Counted from the first letter of the stretch, positions 17,348-27,242 are shown. The stretch: DNA of 48,848 nucleotides from Paenactinomyces guangxiensis (GCF_016055185.1 NZ_JAECVR010000025.1:1-48848), one strand, 5' to 3'. Notes: generated by a model not told the origin, from the sequence alone. Numbers and translations: made by a program.

Positions 17348-18018
17348 CTACTCGTCCTCTGTGACGAGCGCAATTGCGAACCCGTCATACCCTTTGCTGC
17401 CCACAGTTTGGATCGCCGCGGCACTCACGCGCGGCTCGGCCGCGAGTAACTCAAAGAAGCGCTGTACTCCCCGGACGCTGGGATCGGTACTGGCTTCGTT
17501 GACTACTGCTCCGTTGCGTACGACATTATCGCCAATGATCAGGCTGCCGCGACGTGATAATTTTAAGGCCCATTCCAAATAATGAGGATTGTTGGGCTTA
17601 TCAGCATCAATAAATATCATATCAAAAGGTTCCGTCTTTTCTGCTTCCAGCTGTGCTAAGGAGTCTATAGCTTCTCCCACTCGTATCTCTACTTGGTCTG
17701 ACAGACCGGCCCTTGCAATATTCGACTGAGCCACTTCCGCATGTGTTGCGTCAAGTTCTAAACTGATTAAATGTCCATCTTTTGGCAGGGCACGAACAAG
17801 CCATATGGTGCTGTATCCGCCTAGCCCAGTATACGTCGTGCTCCCCGAATCTGGACAAGCAGATAGAGGAATTTTCCTTGATTGGGAGCTACATCGATCG
17901 AAGGTAAACCGGCAGCTTTGTTGGCTTGCAGAGTTTCTTCCAATACAGGATCAGGTGGTAAGAGAAGTTCAGTGATGTAGCGGTCGACCATTGTCCATTT
18001 GTTATCGAAATTCCCCAT
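17348..18018 (-). pseudogene. SAM-dependent O-methyltransferase broken by a 10-bp deletion
   Basis: Two minus-strand fragments together match a family-3 (caffeoyl-CoA-type) O-methyltransferase. The N-terminal piece (18018-17821) ends RRILG and a stop; the rest (GGYSTIWLVRAL..., to 17348) continues in another frame. Restoring ten bases between CTG-G and G-CTA-GGC would rebuild the glycine-rich SAM motif I (LEIGTLGGYS) and give about 226 residues, the usual length. The metal-site motif DMIFIDADK and GDNVV survive. The start is the ATG at 18018 after AAAGGATGTG. Because motif I is lost, the product cannot work unless the deletion is a sequencing error. Confidence 0.88.
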
Positions 18019-18417
18019 ATAAATCACATCCTTTATTAAATTCATGCCGTTTTCATCCAAACCTCAGCAGGAGGCATAAAATACAATCTTGCCGGAGGGA
18101 ATATGTACCAAAAGCCTGATCCTTTCCTATGATACTCTGGAAAACTTGATTAAACATAGAAACTTACTCTTATACGAATATATGTTCCTTGTCTATTATC
18201 AAATGATTACTAGGTAAATGCAACAGTAAATCCTTCGGGGATTGCCGGCGTTAGGATTCTTACTTCGGAAAAATTGAGCACGGTACATGCCAAACTGCCG
18301 CCGACAAAACTATCAAATTCTCTCAAAAAGAATAGACGAAAAAACGATCAAAGGGGTCTTTTCTTCTCTATCAAAACATACCCTAAGATTAACAGATTTG
18401 TGGAAGGGACGATTGAG
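18019..18417. other. Intergenic region between the pseudogene and spoIIB
   Basis: These roughly 400 bases carry no clear gene. An open frame extends spoIIB upstream from 18274, but it lacks a start with a ribosome binding site. The promoters of the divergent genes must lie here; I could not point to one with confidence. Confidence 0.5.
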
Positions 18418-19569
18418 ATGGAGAAACCAAAGAACACAGTTCAGCGACAGCAAGAGGGACTGAAGATAGTAGTAAAATCTAAGGATGGCCGGGAAAAGGG
18501 TAAGCCGGTAATGATTAGTCGGCCGAAGTCTGCTGACGAACAAATCAATCGTTCACAGATTGAAAGAGCGTCTCCCTGCGTAAAAGCAATTCCTGCGGCT
18601 AAAAAAGAGAAAAAAGTGAAGGATTTTATGGATGCTGTAAGCCAGTACCGTTTTAAAAACGTATTTCAGGCTGAGACATCTAAAAAAAGAAATATTATTG
18701 AATGGGGCTCTCCCAACAATCCGTTTTTTCAAAAGAGAAAACCGTCCGGGACGAATATGCTGCAACTCGTTCTCTCGATCGGAGGAGCGATCCTGATAGG
18801 GACGGTGATGGGTTTTTCCGTCCTTCAACTATTCTTTTCCGACCGGTCTGTTCACTCGACTTACTCCATTGACAATCATTTGCCTCATGCAACGGAAGCC
18901 AAAAAAAAAGGTGATTCAGCTCCTCCATCGACAACAGCAGCCGGGCTGACACTCCCGCCACTGAAGGTTGTGATGATGCAAGCGGGAAACTTCAGTGAAA
19001 AAGGAGGAGCCGAAAAAACGGTACATGATTACCGCACCCGTGGTCTGGCCGCAGTTATGTCGCAAAAAGCTCCATATCGCATCTTTCTGGGAATCGGTTT
19101 AAATCGTGACGATGCTCTTAAGCTGTCCGCAATCTACCAGCAGCAGGATGTTCATGTCTATTTAAAAGAATTGAATATTCAGGGAAAACCTGATTCCCTG
19201 CAAGATGAGACGGTTGCGCAATTGTCTTCCATGATTCAGACTGGACACCGTTTGCTGGAACAGCTCGGAAAATTATCTGTCCTCCATATTGACAATGATT
19301 CAAACAAGACACCCTCATCCTTTTCATTTAACCAGGAACTGACTGCCCAATACCGCAAGTTTGTGACTGAAAGCCAGACAGTCGAATCAGCACTCCCAGA
19401 GAAGGCGAGAGAATCATTATCCGACATGATCTCTGCAATGGATCTAGCCATCCAGAGTGGCCAGGAGGCGGAAAAAAATCCGAGCCAGGCCTTGTTATGG
19501 CAAATCCAGGAGGGGTTGCTCCGTTATGCTACTTCATATGAACAGTTTGTACAGGCTGTCAGCAAATAA
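18418..19569 (+). CDS. spoIIB: SpoIIB-like sporulation protein with SPOR-type domain
   Basis: The 383-residue protein sits exactly where B. subtilis has spoIIB, between the prepilin peptidase and maf. It has a basic cytoplasmic N-terminus (1-113), one transmembrane helix (about 114-140), a Ser/Thr/Pro linker, and a SPOR-like domain at about 180-255 (VVMMQAGNFSEKGGAEK...). A helical C-terminus follows. SpoIIB localises to the sporulation septum through its SPOR domain and helps septal wall thinning. ATG 18418 follows GGAAGGGA. Sequence similarity is weak outside the SPOR part, so synteny carries much of the call. Confidence 0.75.
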   Translation: MEKPKNTVQRQQEGLKIVVKSKDGREKGKPVMISRPKSADEQINRSQIERASPCVKAIPAAKKEKKVKDFMDAVSQYRFKNVFQAETSKKRNIIEWGSPNNPFFQKRKPSGTNMLQLVLSIGGAILIGTVMGFSVLQLFFSDRSVHSTYSIDNHLPHATEAKKKGDSAPPSTTAAGLTLPPLKVVMMQAGNFSEKGGAEKTVHDYRTRGLAAVMSQKAPYRIFLGIGLNRDDALKLSAIYQQQDVHVYLKELNIQGKPDSLQDETVAQLSSMIQTGHRLLEQLGKLSVLHIDNDSNKTPSSFSFNQELTAQYRKFVTESQTVESALPEKARESLSDMISAMDLAIQSGQEAEKNPSQALLWQIQEGLLRYATSYEQFVQAVSK

Positions 19570-19695
19570 GGTAGATGGGCATTCTCCGAATGGAATATTC
19601 AGATAAAATACTCGTCAATTTCTGACAAATTGTTGCATTTGTTCCTTGTTGATTGAGGATTCATTTGCTAAACTGAAAATGTTCCTGTGAAAAAC

Positions 19696-19730
19696 AATGC
19701 ACCTTCACATTGGTTGTAGGTGCATTTTCC
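19696..19730 (+). terminator. Intrinsic terminator before maf
   Basis: AATGCACCT (19696-19704) pairs with AGGTGCATT (19718-19726) and is followed by TTCCTT. It separates spoIIB from maf. Confidence 0.65.
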
Positions 19731-19831
19731 TTAACGGAAAAGAGGAACGATCCACATTCAATTCCACGATTTGGTTATACTAACGCTCGATTCTCCAACT
19801 TTGCTTCTACTCACAGGAAGGTGGAATAAAT

Positions 19832-20449
19832 ATGCAACCGGAATTAGTGCTGGCTTCCGGTTCTCCTCGCAGACAGGAATTGCTATCCCAGCTCGGATTA
19901 TCTTTTAGAATTCAAACAAGCCAGGCAGATGAAACAGTGGAGCAAAATCTGTCACCAGCCACGTTTGTTGAACAACTGGCATTAAAAAAAGCAAAAGCTG
20001 TTGCCCGAAGTTGTCAATCGGCTTTAGTGATTGGTGCAGATACAGTCGTAGTGCTCGATGATGAAATTCTCGGCAAGCCCGGGGATCAGACCGTTGTGAA
20101 ACGGATGCTCACCCGGCTGCAGGGGAGAGAGCATCAGGTCTATACAGGAATTGCTCTTGTTCAGGTGCATGATGAAAAAGTAGTACGAGAACTGACGGAC
20201 CATAAACGGACAACGGTGTGGATGCGAAGGCTCACTCCTGAGAAGATTGAGTGGTATGCAGGTACAGGTGAACCTTTGGACAAAGCGGGTGCTTATGGAA
20301 TTCAAGGTTTTGGAGCCTGCTTTGTCGAAAAAATTGAAGGTTGCTATTTCAATGTGGTGGGTTTGTCCATTTCACTGTTGGATGAAATGATGGAAAAGAT
20401 AGGCTTTTCTCTGGTTGAAGATTTTCGATCCGGAACAAAGGTTTTGTAA
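19832..20449 (+). CDS. maf: Maf nucleotide pyrophosphatase
   Basis: Maf proteins hydrolyse nucleoside triphosphates such as dTTP, UTP or modified nucleotides, and overexpression blocks septation in B. subtilis. The 205-residue protein has the N-terminal ASGSPRRQELL signature (about 8-18), the catalytic ADTVV motif (about 71), and KAGAYGIQG near 151. ATG 19832 follows AAGGTGG. It is 69 bases upstream of radC, the same pair as in B. subtilis. Confidence 0.95.
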   Translation: MQPELVLASGSPRRQELLSQLGLSFRIQTSQADETVEQNLSPATFVEQLALKKAKAVARSCQSALVIGADTVVVLDDEILGKPGDQTVVKRMLTRLQGREHQVYTGIALVQVHDEKVVRELTDHKRTTVWMRRLTPEKIEWYAGTGEPLDKAGAYGIQGFGACFVEKIEGCYFNVVGLSISLLDEMMEKIGFSLVEDFRSGTKVL

Positions 20450-20518
20450 CTTCTCTGCCGATCACAACTGGTTCAACCTCTTCCGGGTGAAGAAGGGATA
20501 AAGAGGCGGAGGAGAAAA

Positions 20519-21226
20519 ATGAAAGAGCCGGTTTATAAATATGTTTTACTGAAAGATGTTCCCGAAGAAGAGCGCCCACGTGAACGAATGCTTCGCTTTG
20601 GGGCGGAACATTTATCCAATGCAGAACTGATTGCCCTCTTGTTGCGCACAGGAAGCACGGGAGAATCTGTGCTGCATTTGGCTCAACGTTTGCTGGGGGA
20701 ACTGGGTGGGTTAAAGGGGCTGACTTCTGCTTCCTGGCAGGAGCTTACACAAATTCGCGGCATCGGTCCGGCGAAAGCGGTCCAACTGTTGGCCGGTGTT
20801 GAACTGGGGAGGCGAATTTCCAGAGCGGTTCCCGCGGACCGGCTGGCGATTCGCTCTCCAGATGATGCTGTCCAGTTTGTGATGGACGAACTGCGGTATG
20901 AGCAGCAGGAACACTTCATTTGCCTGTTTTTAAACACAAAATACAGGGTAATTGACAAAAAGTGCATCTTTAAAGGTAGCTTAAACGTTTCTGTCGTCCA
21001 TCCCCGCGAAGTGTTCCATGAAGCGATTCGACGCAGTTCTGCGGCTATTATTTGTGTACATAACCATCCCAGCGGTGACCCAACTCCCAGCCGGGAAGAT
21101 CTGGAGGTAACTGAACGCCTGATTGAGGCCGGCCATATTATGGGCATAGACCTGGTTGATCATCTGATCATCGGAGATCAGACTTATTACAGTATGAAAG
21201 AAAAGGGATTGATACCTGAAAATTAA
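20519..21226 (+). CDS. radC: RadC-family JAB1/MPN domain protein
   Basis: The 235-residue protein has a helix-hairpin-helix segment (IRGIGPAKAVQLLA, about 79-92) and a JAMM metalloprotease-type motif HNHPSGDPTPSREDLEVT starting at about residue 181. All metal ligands (HxH, S, D) are present. The role of RadC is unresolved despite its DNA-repair name; the homologue here is ysxA of B. subtilis. ATG 20519 follows GGCGGAGGAG. Confidence 0.93.
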   Translation: MKEPVYKYVLLKDVPEEERPRERMLRFGAEHLSNAELIALLLRTGSTGESVLHLAQRLLGELGGLKGLTSASWQELTQIRGIGPAKAVQLLAGVELGRRISRAVPADRLAIRSPDDAVQFVMDELRYEQQEHFICLFLNTKYRVIDKKCIFKGSLNVSVVHPREVFHEAIRRSSAAIICVHNHPSGDPTPSREDLEVTERLIEAGHIMGIDLVDHLIIGDQTYYSMKEKGLIPEN

Positions 21227-21290
21227 CGGAGTGCGGAAAAGGAGTCTATTCTTAGAATAGTCAGCTTAAGCGGAGGGAGTTTTTTTTACC

Positions 21291-22334
21291 ATGTTTGGTG
21301 GCTTCACGCGAGATATGGGGATCGATTTGGGAACAGCAAATACACTGGTATTTGTTAAAGATCAAGGAATTGTGATACGTGAACCTTCCGTTGTGGCTAT
21401 GGATACCAACACTGATGAAATTAAAGCAGTTGGCAATATGGCCAAACAAATGCTTGGCCGGACACCGGGCAACATTGTTGCAATCCGGCCGATGAAGGAC
21501 GGGGTTATCGCTGATTACAATGCAACAGCCGTGATGATTGAGTATTTTATTAAACAGGCAACGGAGCGGAAAATCTACCTCCCACGCAAGCCAAATGTCA
21601 TGGTATGTATTCCTTCCGGAGTTACGCCTGTGGAACAGAGAGCGGTGGAAGAAGCCACTCTGCGTGCCGGAGCCAAAGAAGCATATACGATTGAGGAACC
21701 GTTTGCCGCCGCGATCGGTGCAGGTCTGCCTGTATGGGAACCGACGGGAAGCATGGTGGTTGATATCGGCGGAGGAACAACAGAAGTCGCGGTAATCTCT
21801 TTGGGAGGAATTGTTACCAGCAGATCGCTGCGGGTTGCCGGAGATAAAATGGATGACGCCATCATTCAATATATCAAACGAAAGTATAATTTGATGATCG
21901 GAGAACGGACGGCTGAAACGCTCAAACTGGAAATCGGTTCTGCCCTTCCGGCAGATGAGGAGAAATGGAAGGAGATTAAAGGCAGAGATCTGGTTACGGG
22001 CCTCCCGAAAAATCTTAAAATCACTTCCCAAGAGATTGCCGAAGCTTTGGAAGAAACCGTAGATGCGATCATCGAATCAGTCAAACAAACGCTTGAACAA
22101 ACTCCACCCGAGCTGGCTGCGGACATTCTTGACCGGGGAATTGTCCTGACCGGCGGGGGAGCTCTCCTGAGAAAGCTGGACGAACGACTGAATCAAGAAA
22201 CACATATGCCGGTCGTCATCGCCGAAAACGCCCTTGACTGTGTAGCAATTGGAACAGGAGCCGCACTGGAGCATATTGATTTATTCACACCGAAGACAAG
22301 CTCTCCTTTCCGCTTTAGAAAGAGACGCTTTTAG
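21291..22334 (+). CDS. mreB: Rod-shape-determining protein MreB
   Basis: The bacterial actin MreB forms membrane-bound filaments that guide lateral-wall synthesis. The 347-residue protein starts with a short amphipathic segment ([10 protein letters not shown]) and has the phosphate-1 loop DLGTANTLV and phosphate-2 [14 protein letters not shown], then LTGGGALL near the end. ATG 21291 follows GGAGGGAG. The mreBCD order and short gaps show one operon. Confidence 0.97.
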   Translation: MFGGFTRDMGIDLGTANTLVFVKDQGIVIREPSVVAMDTNTDEIKAVGNMAKQMLGRTPGNIVAIRPMKDGVIADYNATAVMIEYFIKQATERKIYLPRKPNVMVCIPSGVTPVEQRAVEEATLRAGAKEAYTIEEPFAAAIGAGLPVWEPTGSMVVDIGGGTTEVAVISLGGIVTSRSLRVAGDKMDDAIIQYIKRKYNLMIGERTAETLKLEIGSALPADEEKWKEIKGRDLVTGLPKNLKITSQEIAEALEETVDAIIESVKQTLEQTPPELAADILDRGIVLTGGGALLRKLDERLNQETHMPVVIAENALDCVAIGTGAALEHIDLFTPKTSSPFRFRKRRF

Positions 22335-22347
22335 CGGGGGATAGATA

Positions 22348-23223
22348 ATGTTTGGTCGCTTTTTTATCCACCGACGTCTGATTTTGCTTTTGTTGTCGAT
22401 AATCTTGGTGATTTTTTCAGTGAGTATGACCCGGGGTGACCGCGGAGAGATGATGTGGCCGGAAAGCTGGATTAAAAATGGAGTCACTTGGATCCAGGGC
22501 CTTTTTTACCAGCCTGTCTATGCATTGGTTTCCTCGTTTACCCCTGAAAAAAAGAGTCAGCCCGAAGATTCTTCACAGCAACTGTTACAATTGCAAGCAC
22601 AAGTGATGAAACTGCAGCAGGAAAATCAGGAACTTAAAAAGCTGATCGGTTACCAGAAAGAAAATAAAGTTACCTATATTCCTGCACGGGTCGTATACCG
22701 CAGCCCGGATCGCTGGAACAATCGCGTGGTTATTAACCGTGGCTCCGACGATGGAGTGTTATCCAAAATGCCGATTATTACCTCACAGGGGTTAATCGGC
22801 AGGGTACAGTCCGTAACCGGACATATGGCAGATATTCAGCTGTTGACCGATTCGGGGAACGGTCCCGGAATTGCCGCAGTGATTAAGGAACAAAACAAAG
22901 AGACGCTGGGCATTATTGAAGGATATGATGCAGAGAAAAAGCGCTTGATTATGAAGAAAATTCCTGCCTCGGCCAAACCCCAAAAGGGGCAGCTGGTCGT
23001 TACATCCCGGCTGTCTGAGATCTATACCGGGGATCTCCTGATCGGAACAGTGGATCGTGTGGAAGCCGGTGAATTTGGTGTAGATCAAATGGTTTATGTC
23101 AAACCGTCGGCTACCTTTGAGCGCCTTGATTTTGTCATGGTGGTTAGAGATCCGGCCAAATTGCAATTAAAACAGCATCAACAACAGGATGCAAAGACTG
23201 GATCAGGAGGGAAAAGGCGATGA
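22348..23223 (+). CDS. mreC: Rod-shape-determining protein MreC
   Basis: The 291-residue protein has a short cytoplasmic tail, one transmembrane helix (about 11-26), a coiled coil (about 73-98, rich in Gln/Leu/Lys) and the two beta-barrel lobes typical of MreC (VINRGSDDGV, GLIGRVQSV). It links MreB filaments to wall synthases outside the membrane. The C-terminus ends in a Gln/Lys-rich tail. Its stop overlaps the mreD start. Confidence 0.93.
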   Translation: MFGRFFIHRRLILLLLSIILVIFSVSMTRGDRGEMMWPESWIKNGVTWIQGLFYQPVYALVSSFTPEKKSQPEDSSQQLLQLQAQVMKLQQENQELKKLIGYQKENKVTYIPARVVYRSPDRWNNRVVINRGSDDGVLSKMPIITSQGLIGRVQSVTGHMADIQLLTDSGNGPGIAAVIKEQNKETLGIIEGYDAEKKRLIMKKIPASAKPQKGQLVVTSRLSEIYTGDLLIGTVDRVEAGEFGVDQMVYVKPSATFERLDFVMVVRDPAKLQLKQHQQQDAKTGSGGKRR

Positions 23224-23747
23224 TGAAAAGGTTTTTCGCCGGGTTTCTCTTCTTTCTTTTTGTCATGGAAGGCTCTGTCTTTCAGTTGCTGCTTCCCCAG
23301 GCCTGGGGAAGCTCCTTTGTGATCATTCCTCAATTGGTTGTGAGCGGAATTGTGGTTCTTTCCCTTTATCTCAAAGAGCAGCAAGCCGTGTTATTCGGTG
23401 TAGGATTCGGCTTTTTACATGATATCGTTTACGGACCGGCACTGGGGATTTTCGCCTTTTCCACCGGGTTAACCGCCTGGGGAACCGTTCACATTTCAAG
23501 GCTTTTTCCACCCTATCCATGGATCGCGGGCCTGATTGCTATATTGGCCCAATTGTCCCATCTTTTACTCATCTATGGATGGTATCGTTTATTTGATTTT
23601 ACACAAATGCCATTTTTCCCTTCTTTATTTGCCCATATTCTTCCTTCCGTTTTTTTTAATATCGTTTGGGGTTTTCCCATCTATCAATTTATGAGCTGGA
23701 TTTATAACAAAAATAAGCGGAACACAATCCAGTTGTTTGGATCTTGA
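23220..23747 (+). CDS. mreD: Rod-shape-determining protein MreD
   Basis: The 175-residue polytopic membrane protein has about five hydrophobic helices and the conserved GFLHDIVYGPALG motif near residue 62. It completes the MreBCD elongation complex. It starts at ATG 23220, or the next ATG at 23223, after GGAGGGAAAA, and overlaps mreC by four bases. Confidence 0.9.
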   Translation: MMKRFFAGFLFFLFVMEGSVFQLLLPQAWGSSFVIIPQLVVSGIVVLSLYLKEQQAVLFGVGFGFLHDIVYGPALGIFAFSTGLTAWGTVHISRLFPPYPWIAGLIAILAQLSHLLLIYGWYRLFDFTQMPFFPSLFAHILPSVFFNIVWGFPIYQFMSWIYNKNKRNTIQLFGS

Positions 23748-23830
23748 GTGAAAGCGGGGAACTGCCCTGCCAGCAGAAGGAAAATCAAGGGAGAAAGCGA
23801 AATCATTAGTTGAGGCGGGGTGACGCAAAT

Positions 23831-24508
23831 ATGGGAAAAGTACTGAAACAGGGCGTAACGATTAAAGGAACTAAAGATGGCCTTCTTTTCTTTCTCGATG
23901 ATTCGCGCCCCTTTTCTGCAGTGTTAAAAGAATTGAAATATAAATTGGAACAGAACAATGCTTCACATATCTGGGATGGCCCTGAGATGAAAGTAAAGAT
24001 TAAACTGGGCCAAAGGCAGATTAGTAAACCGGAGGAAATAGCTGTTCGTGAATTGTTTTCAATCAGGAAAAACCTGATCATTCATGAATTTGAGTCAGAG
24101 GGGATGCCATATCTGCTCGACCGTGAGTCCGGGATTGAAATGTTGTCCGGAACCGTCCGCTCAGGGCAGGTCCTCACACATACCGGGGACATTTTGCTGC
24201 TGGGGGATGTTAACCCCGGAGGTACAATACAAAGCACAGGCAGTATTTATGTGATGGGGGCTATACGCGGGTTGGCCCATGCAGGAAGCAAAGGAGATGA
24301 AACCGCCATCATCGCGGCCTCCATCCTTCGCCCGACCCAACTTCGCATCGCGGATGTGATCTCCCGCCCCCCGGACCAGTGGGATGAGTCTGAAGTTAAC
24401 ATGCGTTTTGCCTATTTAGTCAATAATCAAATCGCTGTTGAAAAAATGCATCACCTGAGTCGCATTCGTCCCGATCAGGAATGGAAAGAAAACAACAAGC
24501 GGCCGTAG
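23831..24508 (+). CDS. minC: Septum site-determining protein MinC
   Basis: MinC inhibits FtsZ assembly near the poles. The 225-residue protein has an N-terminal domain (about 1-100) and the C-terminal right-handed beta-helix with stacked glycine turns (SGTVRSGQVL, GDILLLGDVNPGG, GSIYVMGAIRG). The C-terminal helix binds MinD. The start is ATG 23831 after GGGGTGA; the frame is open upstream to TTG 23810, which would overlap that site. minD follows after 36 bases. Confidence 0.95.
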   Translation: MGKVLKQGVTIKGTKDGLLFFLDDSRPFSAVLKELKYKLEQNNASHIWDGPEMKVKIKLGQRQISKPEEIAVRELFSIRKNLIIHEFESEGMPYLLDRESGIEMLSGTVRSGQVLTHTGDILLLGDVNPGGTIQSTGSIYVMGAIRGLAHAGSKGDETAIIAASILRPTQLRIADVISRPPDQWDESEVNMRFAYLVNNQIAVEKMHHLSRIRPDQEWKENNKRP

Positions 24509-24544
24509 TTATGCAAAACAGCCGGAGAGGGGAGGGAAGAAATA

Positions 24545-25339
24545 GTGGGGGAGAGTATTGTGATCGCATCGGGAAAAGGCGGGGTCGGCAAATCGACTAC
24601 TTCTGCCAACATCGGTACTGCCCTGGCCTTAAGCGGAAAAAAAGTATGTATGATTGATACAGATATCGGACTCCGCAATCTCGATGTACTTATGGGATTG
24701 GAGAACCGCATTATTTATGATATTGTCGATGTGATTGAAAATAATTGCACTGTAAAACAAGCTTTGATCAAAGACAAACGGTCTGATGAACTTTATCTGT
24801 TACCGGCGGCCCAGACCAAGGACAAAACCTCGATTACCAGCAATCAGTTACGCCGGCTGATTGCTGAGCTGAAAGAAGAGTTTGATTATATCCTTATCGA
24901 CAGCCCCGCCGGAATCGAAATGGGCTTTCAAAATGCCGTCGCCGGAGCAGATCAGGCCATCGTTGTCACCACGTCGGAAAATACCGCGATTCGCGATGCA
25001 GACCGGGTAATCGGACTTTTGGAAAAGGATGTTTCTATTCCGCCCAAGCTCATTGTTAACCGATTCCGCAAGCAAATGGTCCGCGATGGCGGAATGATGG
25101 ATGTGGAAGAAGTGGTTCAAGTATTAGCGATTGATCTCCTGGGGGTCGTCCCTGATGATGAGCGGGTCATTCGTGCCGGTAATCAGGGCGAGCCAGTGGT
25201 TTTCGACGGCCACAGTCCGGCTGGAAAAGCATACCGCAATATTGCCCGGCGCATTCAGGGGGAAATGGTTCCCCTGCTGACTCTTGAAGAAGAGAAAAGC
25301 ATGGTATCCAAAATGAAAAGATGGTTGGGATTTGCTTAA
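24545..25339 (+). CDS. minD: Septum site-determining ATPase MinD
   Basis: The 264-residue ParA/MinD-type ATPase has the deviant Walker A GKGGVGKST (about 10-18), switch regions with DTDIGLRNLD and DSPAGIE, and a C-terminal amphipathic membrane-targeting helix (about 253-264, MVSKMKRWLGFA). It recruits MinC to the membrane. GTG 24545 follows GGGGAGGGAAG. No MinE gene is present, consistent with DivIVA-based positioning in Firmicutes. Confidence 0.96.
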   Translation: MGESIVIASGKGGVGKSTTSANIGTALALSGKKVCMIDTDIGLRNLDVLMGLENRIIYDIVDVIENNCTVKQALIKDKRSDELYLLPAAQTKDKTSITSNQLRRLIAELKEEFDYILIDSPAGIEMGFQNAVAGADQAIVVTTSENTAIRDADRVIGLLEKDVSIPPKLIVNRFRKQMVRDGGMMDVEEVVQVLAIDLLGVVPDDERVIRAGNQGEPVVFDGHSPAGKAYRNIARRIQGEMVPLLTLEEEKSMVSKMKRWLGFA

Positions 25340-25367
25340 TTCTTTATACATAAATATGCGGACGATG

Positions 25368-25412
25368 AAAGAAACCTGGTATCCAATGTCGGGTACCGGG
25401 TTTCTTTTTTAC
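25368..25412 (+). terminator. Strong intrinsic terminator after minD
   Basis: A 17-bp stem (25368-25384 with 25391-25407, two G-U pairs) with a six-base loop is followed by a run of T. Confidence 0.9.
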
Positions 25413-25516
25413 ATTGGCAAAAGTGGTGATATCTCCTGTATATTCAGTGCCCTGTCTGCTTTTGCGAGCGGCCAAAAGCCTTGCTTTAGCTTAAGGGATC
25501 GGAGATGGTCAAATCT

Positions 25517-25545
25517 GCATAACTGTTTGCGTCAAGTCATATGTT
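25517..25545 (+). promoter_or_regulatory. Candidate sigma-E promoter of spoIVFAB
   Basis: GCATAAC (25517-25523), a 14-base spacer and CATATGTT (25538-25545) fit the sigma-E consensus reasonably. It sits between the minD terminator and spoIVFA. spoIVF is transcribed by sigma-E in B. subtilis, so the position makes sense. Confidence 0.45.
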
Positions 25546-25581
25546 TGTTATAAAGGCTTGGACAAAGACAGGTGGTCAAAC

Positions 25582-26367
25582 ATGAACAATGAATGGAACC
25601 AAAATATTAAGAAACGAAGGGAACAGCAAGTTCGTTTGCTTAAACAGGGGGTCATCCCAACTGTAAACCATTCTTTTCGCCCATGGGGAAAGGAATGGGA
25701 GCCGTCAAAGGAACAGGCCGGCGAGGCCGCCCCCTGGAACCAAACGGTTCAGAAAGATTCGGCAAAGCGAAAAAGAGAGAAGCGCATGATGTTTCAGTTG
25801 ATCATCTCAGCGGTTTTGTTGGTGTTTACCTTTCTGATACTTCAATCCAGCTCCCCCTCAGTAAAACCGGCGGAACAATTTGTGACTGAAGTGATGACCC
25901 GTGATTTTAACTTTGCAGGATTATCCGACTGGTACAAGCAATATGTAGGCAAAACACCGGGAGTGTTGCCGGCTTTTTTTGCAGAAAATGAAGGGAACAG
26001 CCCCCTCCCTTCCTCCACGTGGAAAGTCCCTGTCAAAGGAGAAATTGTTCTTCCTTTTGACGAGCAAAGAAAGGGAGTTGTGATTCGCACTGCGCCCAGA
26101 GCAAAAGTGAAAGCTGCGACAGAAGGATGGGTCACTTTTGCCGGGTATAAAGAGGGGCTTGGAAATACCGTTATCCTCCAACATGCAAACGGCAGAGAAA
26201 CCTGGTATGGCCGATTGGAGAATCTGAAAGTCAGGGAAAAAGATTGGGTCAAAAGTGGTCAACTGATCGGAGAAGCGGGGCAGACCAAGGGCCAGTCCCT
26301 TGTCTATATTGCCCTGAAAGAGGGTAAACAGTTTGTCAACCCGGCGAGTGTGATTCAATTTGAATAA
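25582..26367 (+). CDS. spoIVFA: Stage IV sporulation protein FA
   Basis: SpoIVFA holds the SpoIVFB protease inactive in the outer forespore membrane until SpoIVB cleaves it. The 261-residue protein has a basic cytoplasmic N-terminus, one transmembrane helix (about 69-91), a linker, and a C-terminal LytM/M23-like domain (about 150-255). That domain lacks the HxH zinc pair expected of active peptidases, so it is structural. I chose ATG 25582 after AGGTGG, over the upstream TTG at 25558. It overlaps spoIVFB. Confidence 0.9.
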   Translation: MNNEWNQNIKKRREQQVRLLKQGVIPTVNHSFRPWGKEWEPSKEQAGEAAPWNQTVQKDSAKRKREKRMMFQLIISAVLLVFTFLILQSSSPSVKPAEQFVTEVMTRDFNFAGLSDWYKQYVGKTPGVLPAFFAENEGNSPLPSSTWKVPVKGEIVLPFDEQRKGVVIRTAPRAKVKAATEGWVTFAGYKEGLGNTVILQHANGRETWYGRLENLKVREKDWVKSGQLIGEAGQTKGQSLVYIALKEGKQFVNPASVIQFE

Positions 26368-27229
26368 ATACCCCTGGCAAGGATTACGGGTAAACATTCA
26401 TCCATTTTTTTGGGTCCTGGTCTGTTCAGCGGTTTGGACAGGCCATTTTATTGAAATTATAACTCTGTTTGTGTTAATCATTATCCATGAAATGGGCCAT
26501 GTGACGGCTGCCTGGTCTTATGGTTGGCGGATTCATTCCATGGAATTATTGCCTTTTGGCGGGGTTGCGAAAATGGAGGAATCGGGAACCGTACCGGCGA
26601 GGGAGGAAATCGTCGTTGCCCTGGCCGGACCTTTTCATCATGTTTTTATGGTTTTGCTCAGCCTGCTGTTTGATCTGGCAGGATGGTGGTCCCGGGAATG
26701 GACGGAGTATTTTATTCAAGGTAATCTGATGCTGGCTTGTTTCAATCTTCTTCCCGTTTATCCGTTAGACGGGGGGAGGGTGCTACAAGCGGCACTCAGC
26801 TATTTTTTCCCATACCGGCAGTGTATTGCCTGGACATTATGGTTAAGTCTGCTTTTGTCCCTTTTTATGGCAGTCCTTTCTTTTTTGCTTCCCGGCAATG
26901 TTGTGATTCTCCCGCTTCTGCTGATTGCTCTGTTCTTATTCCTTTCCAATGCGATGGCTTTAAAACAGCGAAACTTTCAATTTCTCCGCTTCCTTATTCA
27001 GCGCCGGGATCAAGGGGTCTCTCATGAGGCGATGATCAAAAAGCTGACGGTTCAAGAAGATGAGCCCTTGCGGATGGTCGTGAGAAAATTGTATAAAGAG
27101 AAGTATCATGTACTGGAAGTCATCGACAAGCAGGGACAAGTGATTGATTTTTTACCTGAGGAAAAGGTGTTGCAGAGGTATTTTGATCTTCATGACCCGC
27201 GTTGTCTGATAAGGGAATTGATCAGTTAG
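26360..27229 (+). CDS. spoIVFB: Stage IV sporulation protein FB, site-2 protease for pro-sigma-K
   Basis: This intramembrane metalloprotease removes the pro-sequence of sigma-K. The 289-residue polytopic protein has HEMGH at residues 43-47 and the third zinc ligand motif NLLPVYPLDGGR ending at about 139. A CBS-like cytoplasmic domain fills the C-terminus (about 215-289) and senses ATP in B. subtilis. TTG 26360 overlaps the spoIVFA stop by eight bases, and GAGTGTGA precedes it. Confidence 0.95.
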   Translation: MNKYPWQGLRVNIHPFFWVLVCSAVWTGHFIEIITLFVLIIIHEMGHVTAAWSYGWRIHSMELLPFGGVAKMEESGTVPAREEIVVALAGPFHHVFMVLLSLLFDLAGWWSREWTEYFIQGNLMLACFNLLPVYPLDGGRVLQAALSYFFPYRQCIAWTLWLSLLLSLFMAVLSFLLPGNVVILPLLLIALFLFLSNAMALKQRNFQFLRFLIQRRDQGVSHEAMIKKLTVQEDEPLRMVVRKLYKEKYHVLEVIDKQGQVIDFLPEEKVLQRYFDLHDPRCLIRELIS

Positions 27230-27242
27230 TAATAAGTTCCTT

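Noticed and set aside
25582..26367. Active M23 peptidase in SpoIVFA
   Set aside because: The zinc-binding His pair is missing, as is normal for SpoIVFA.
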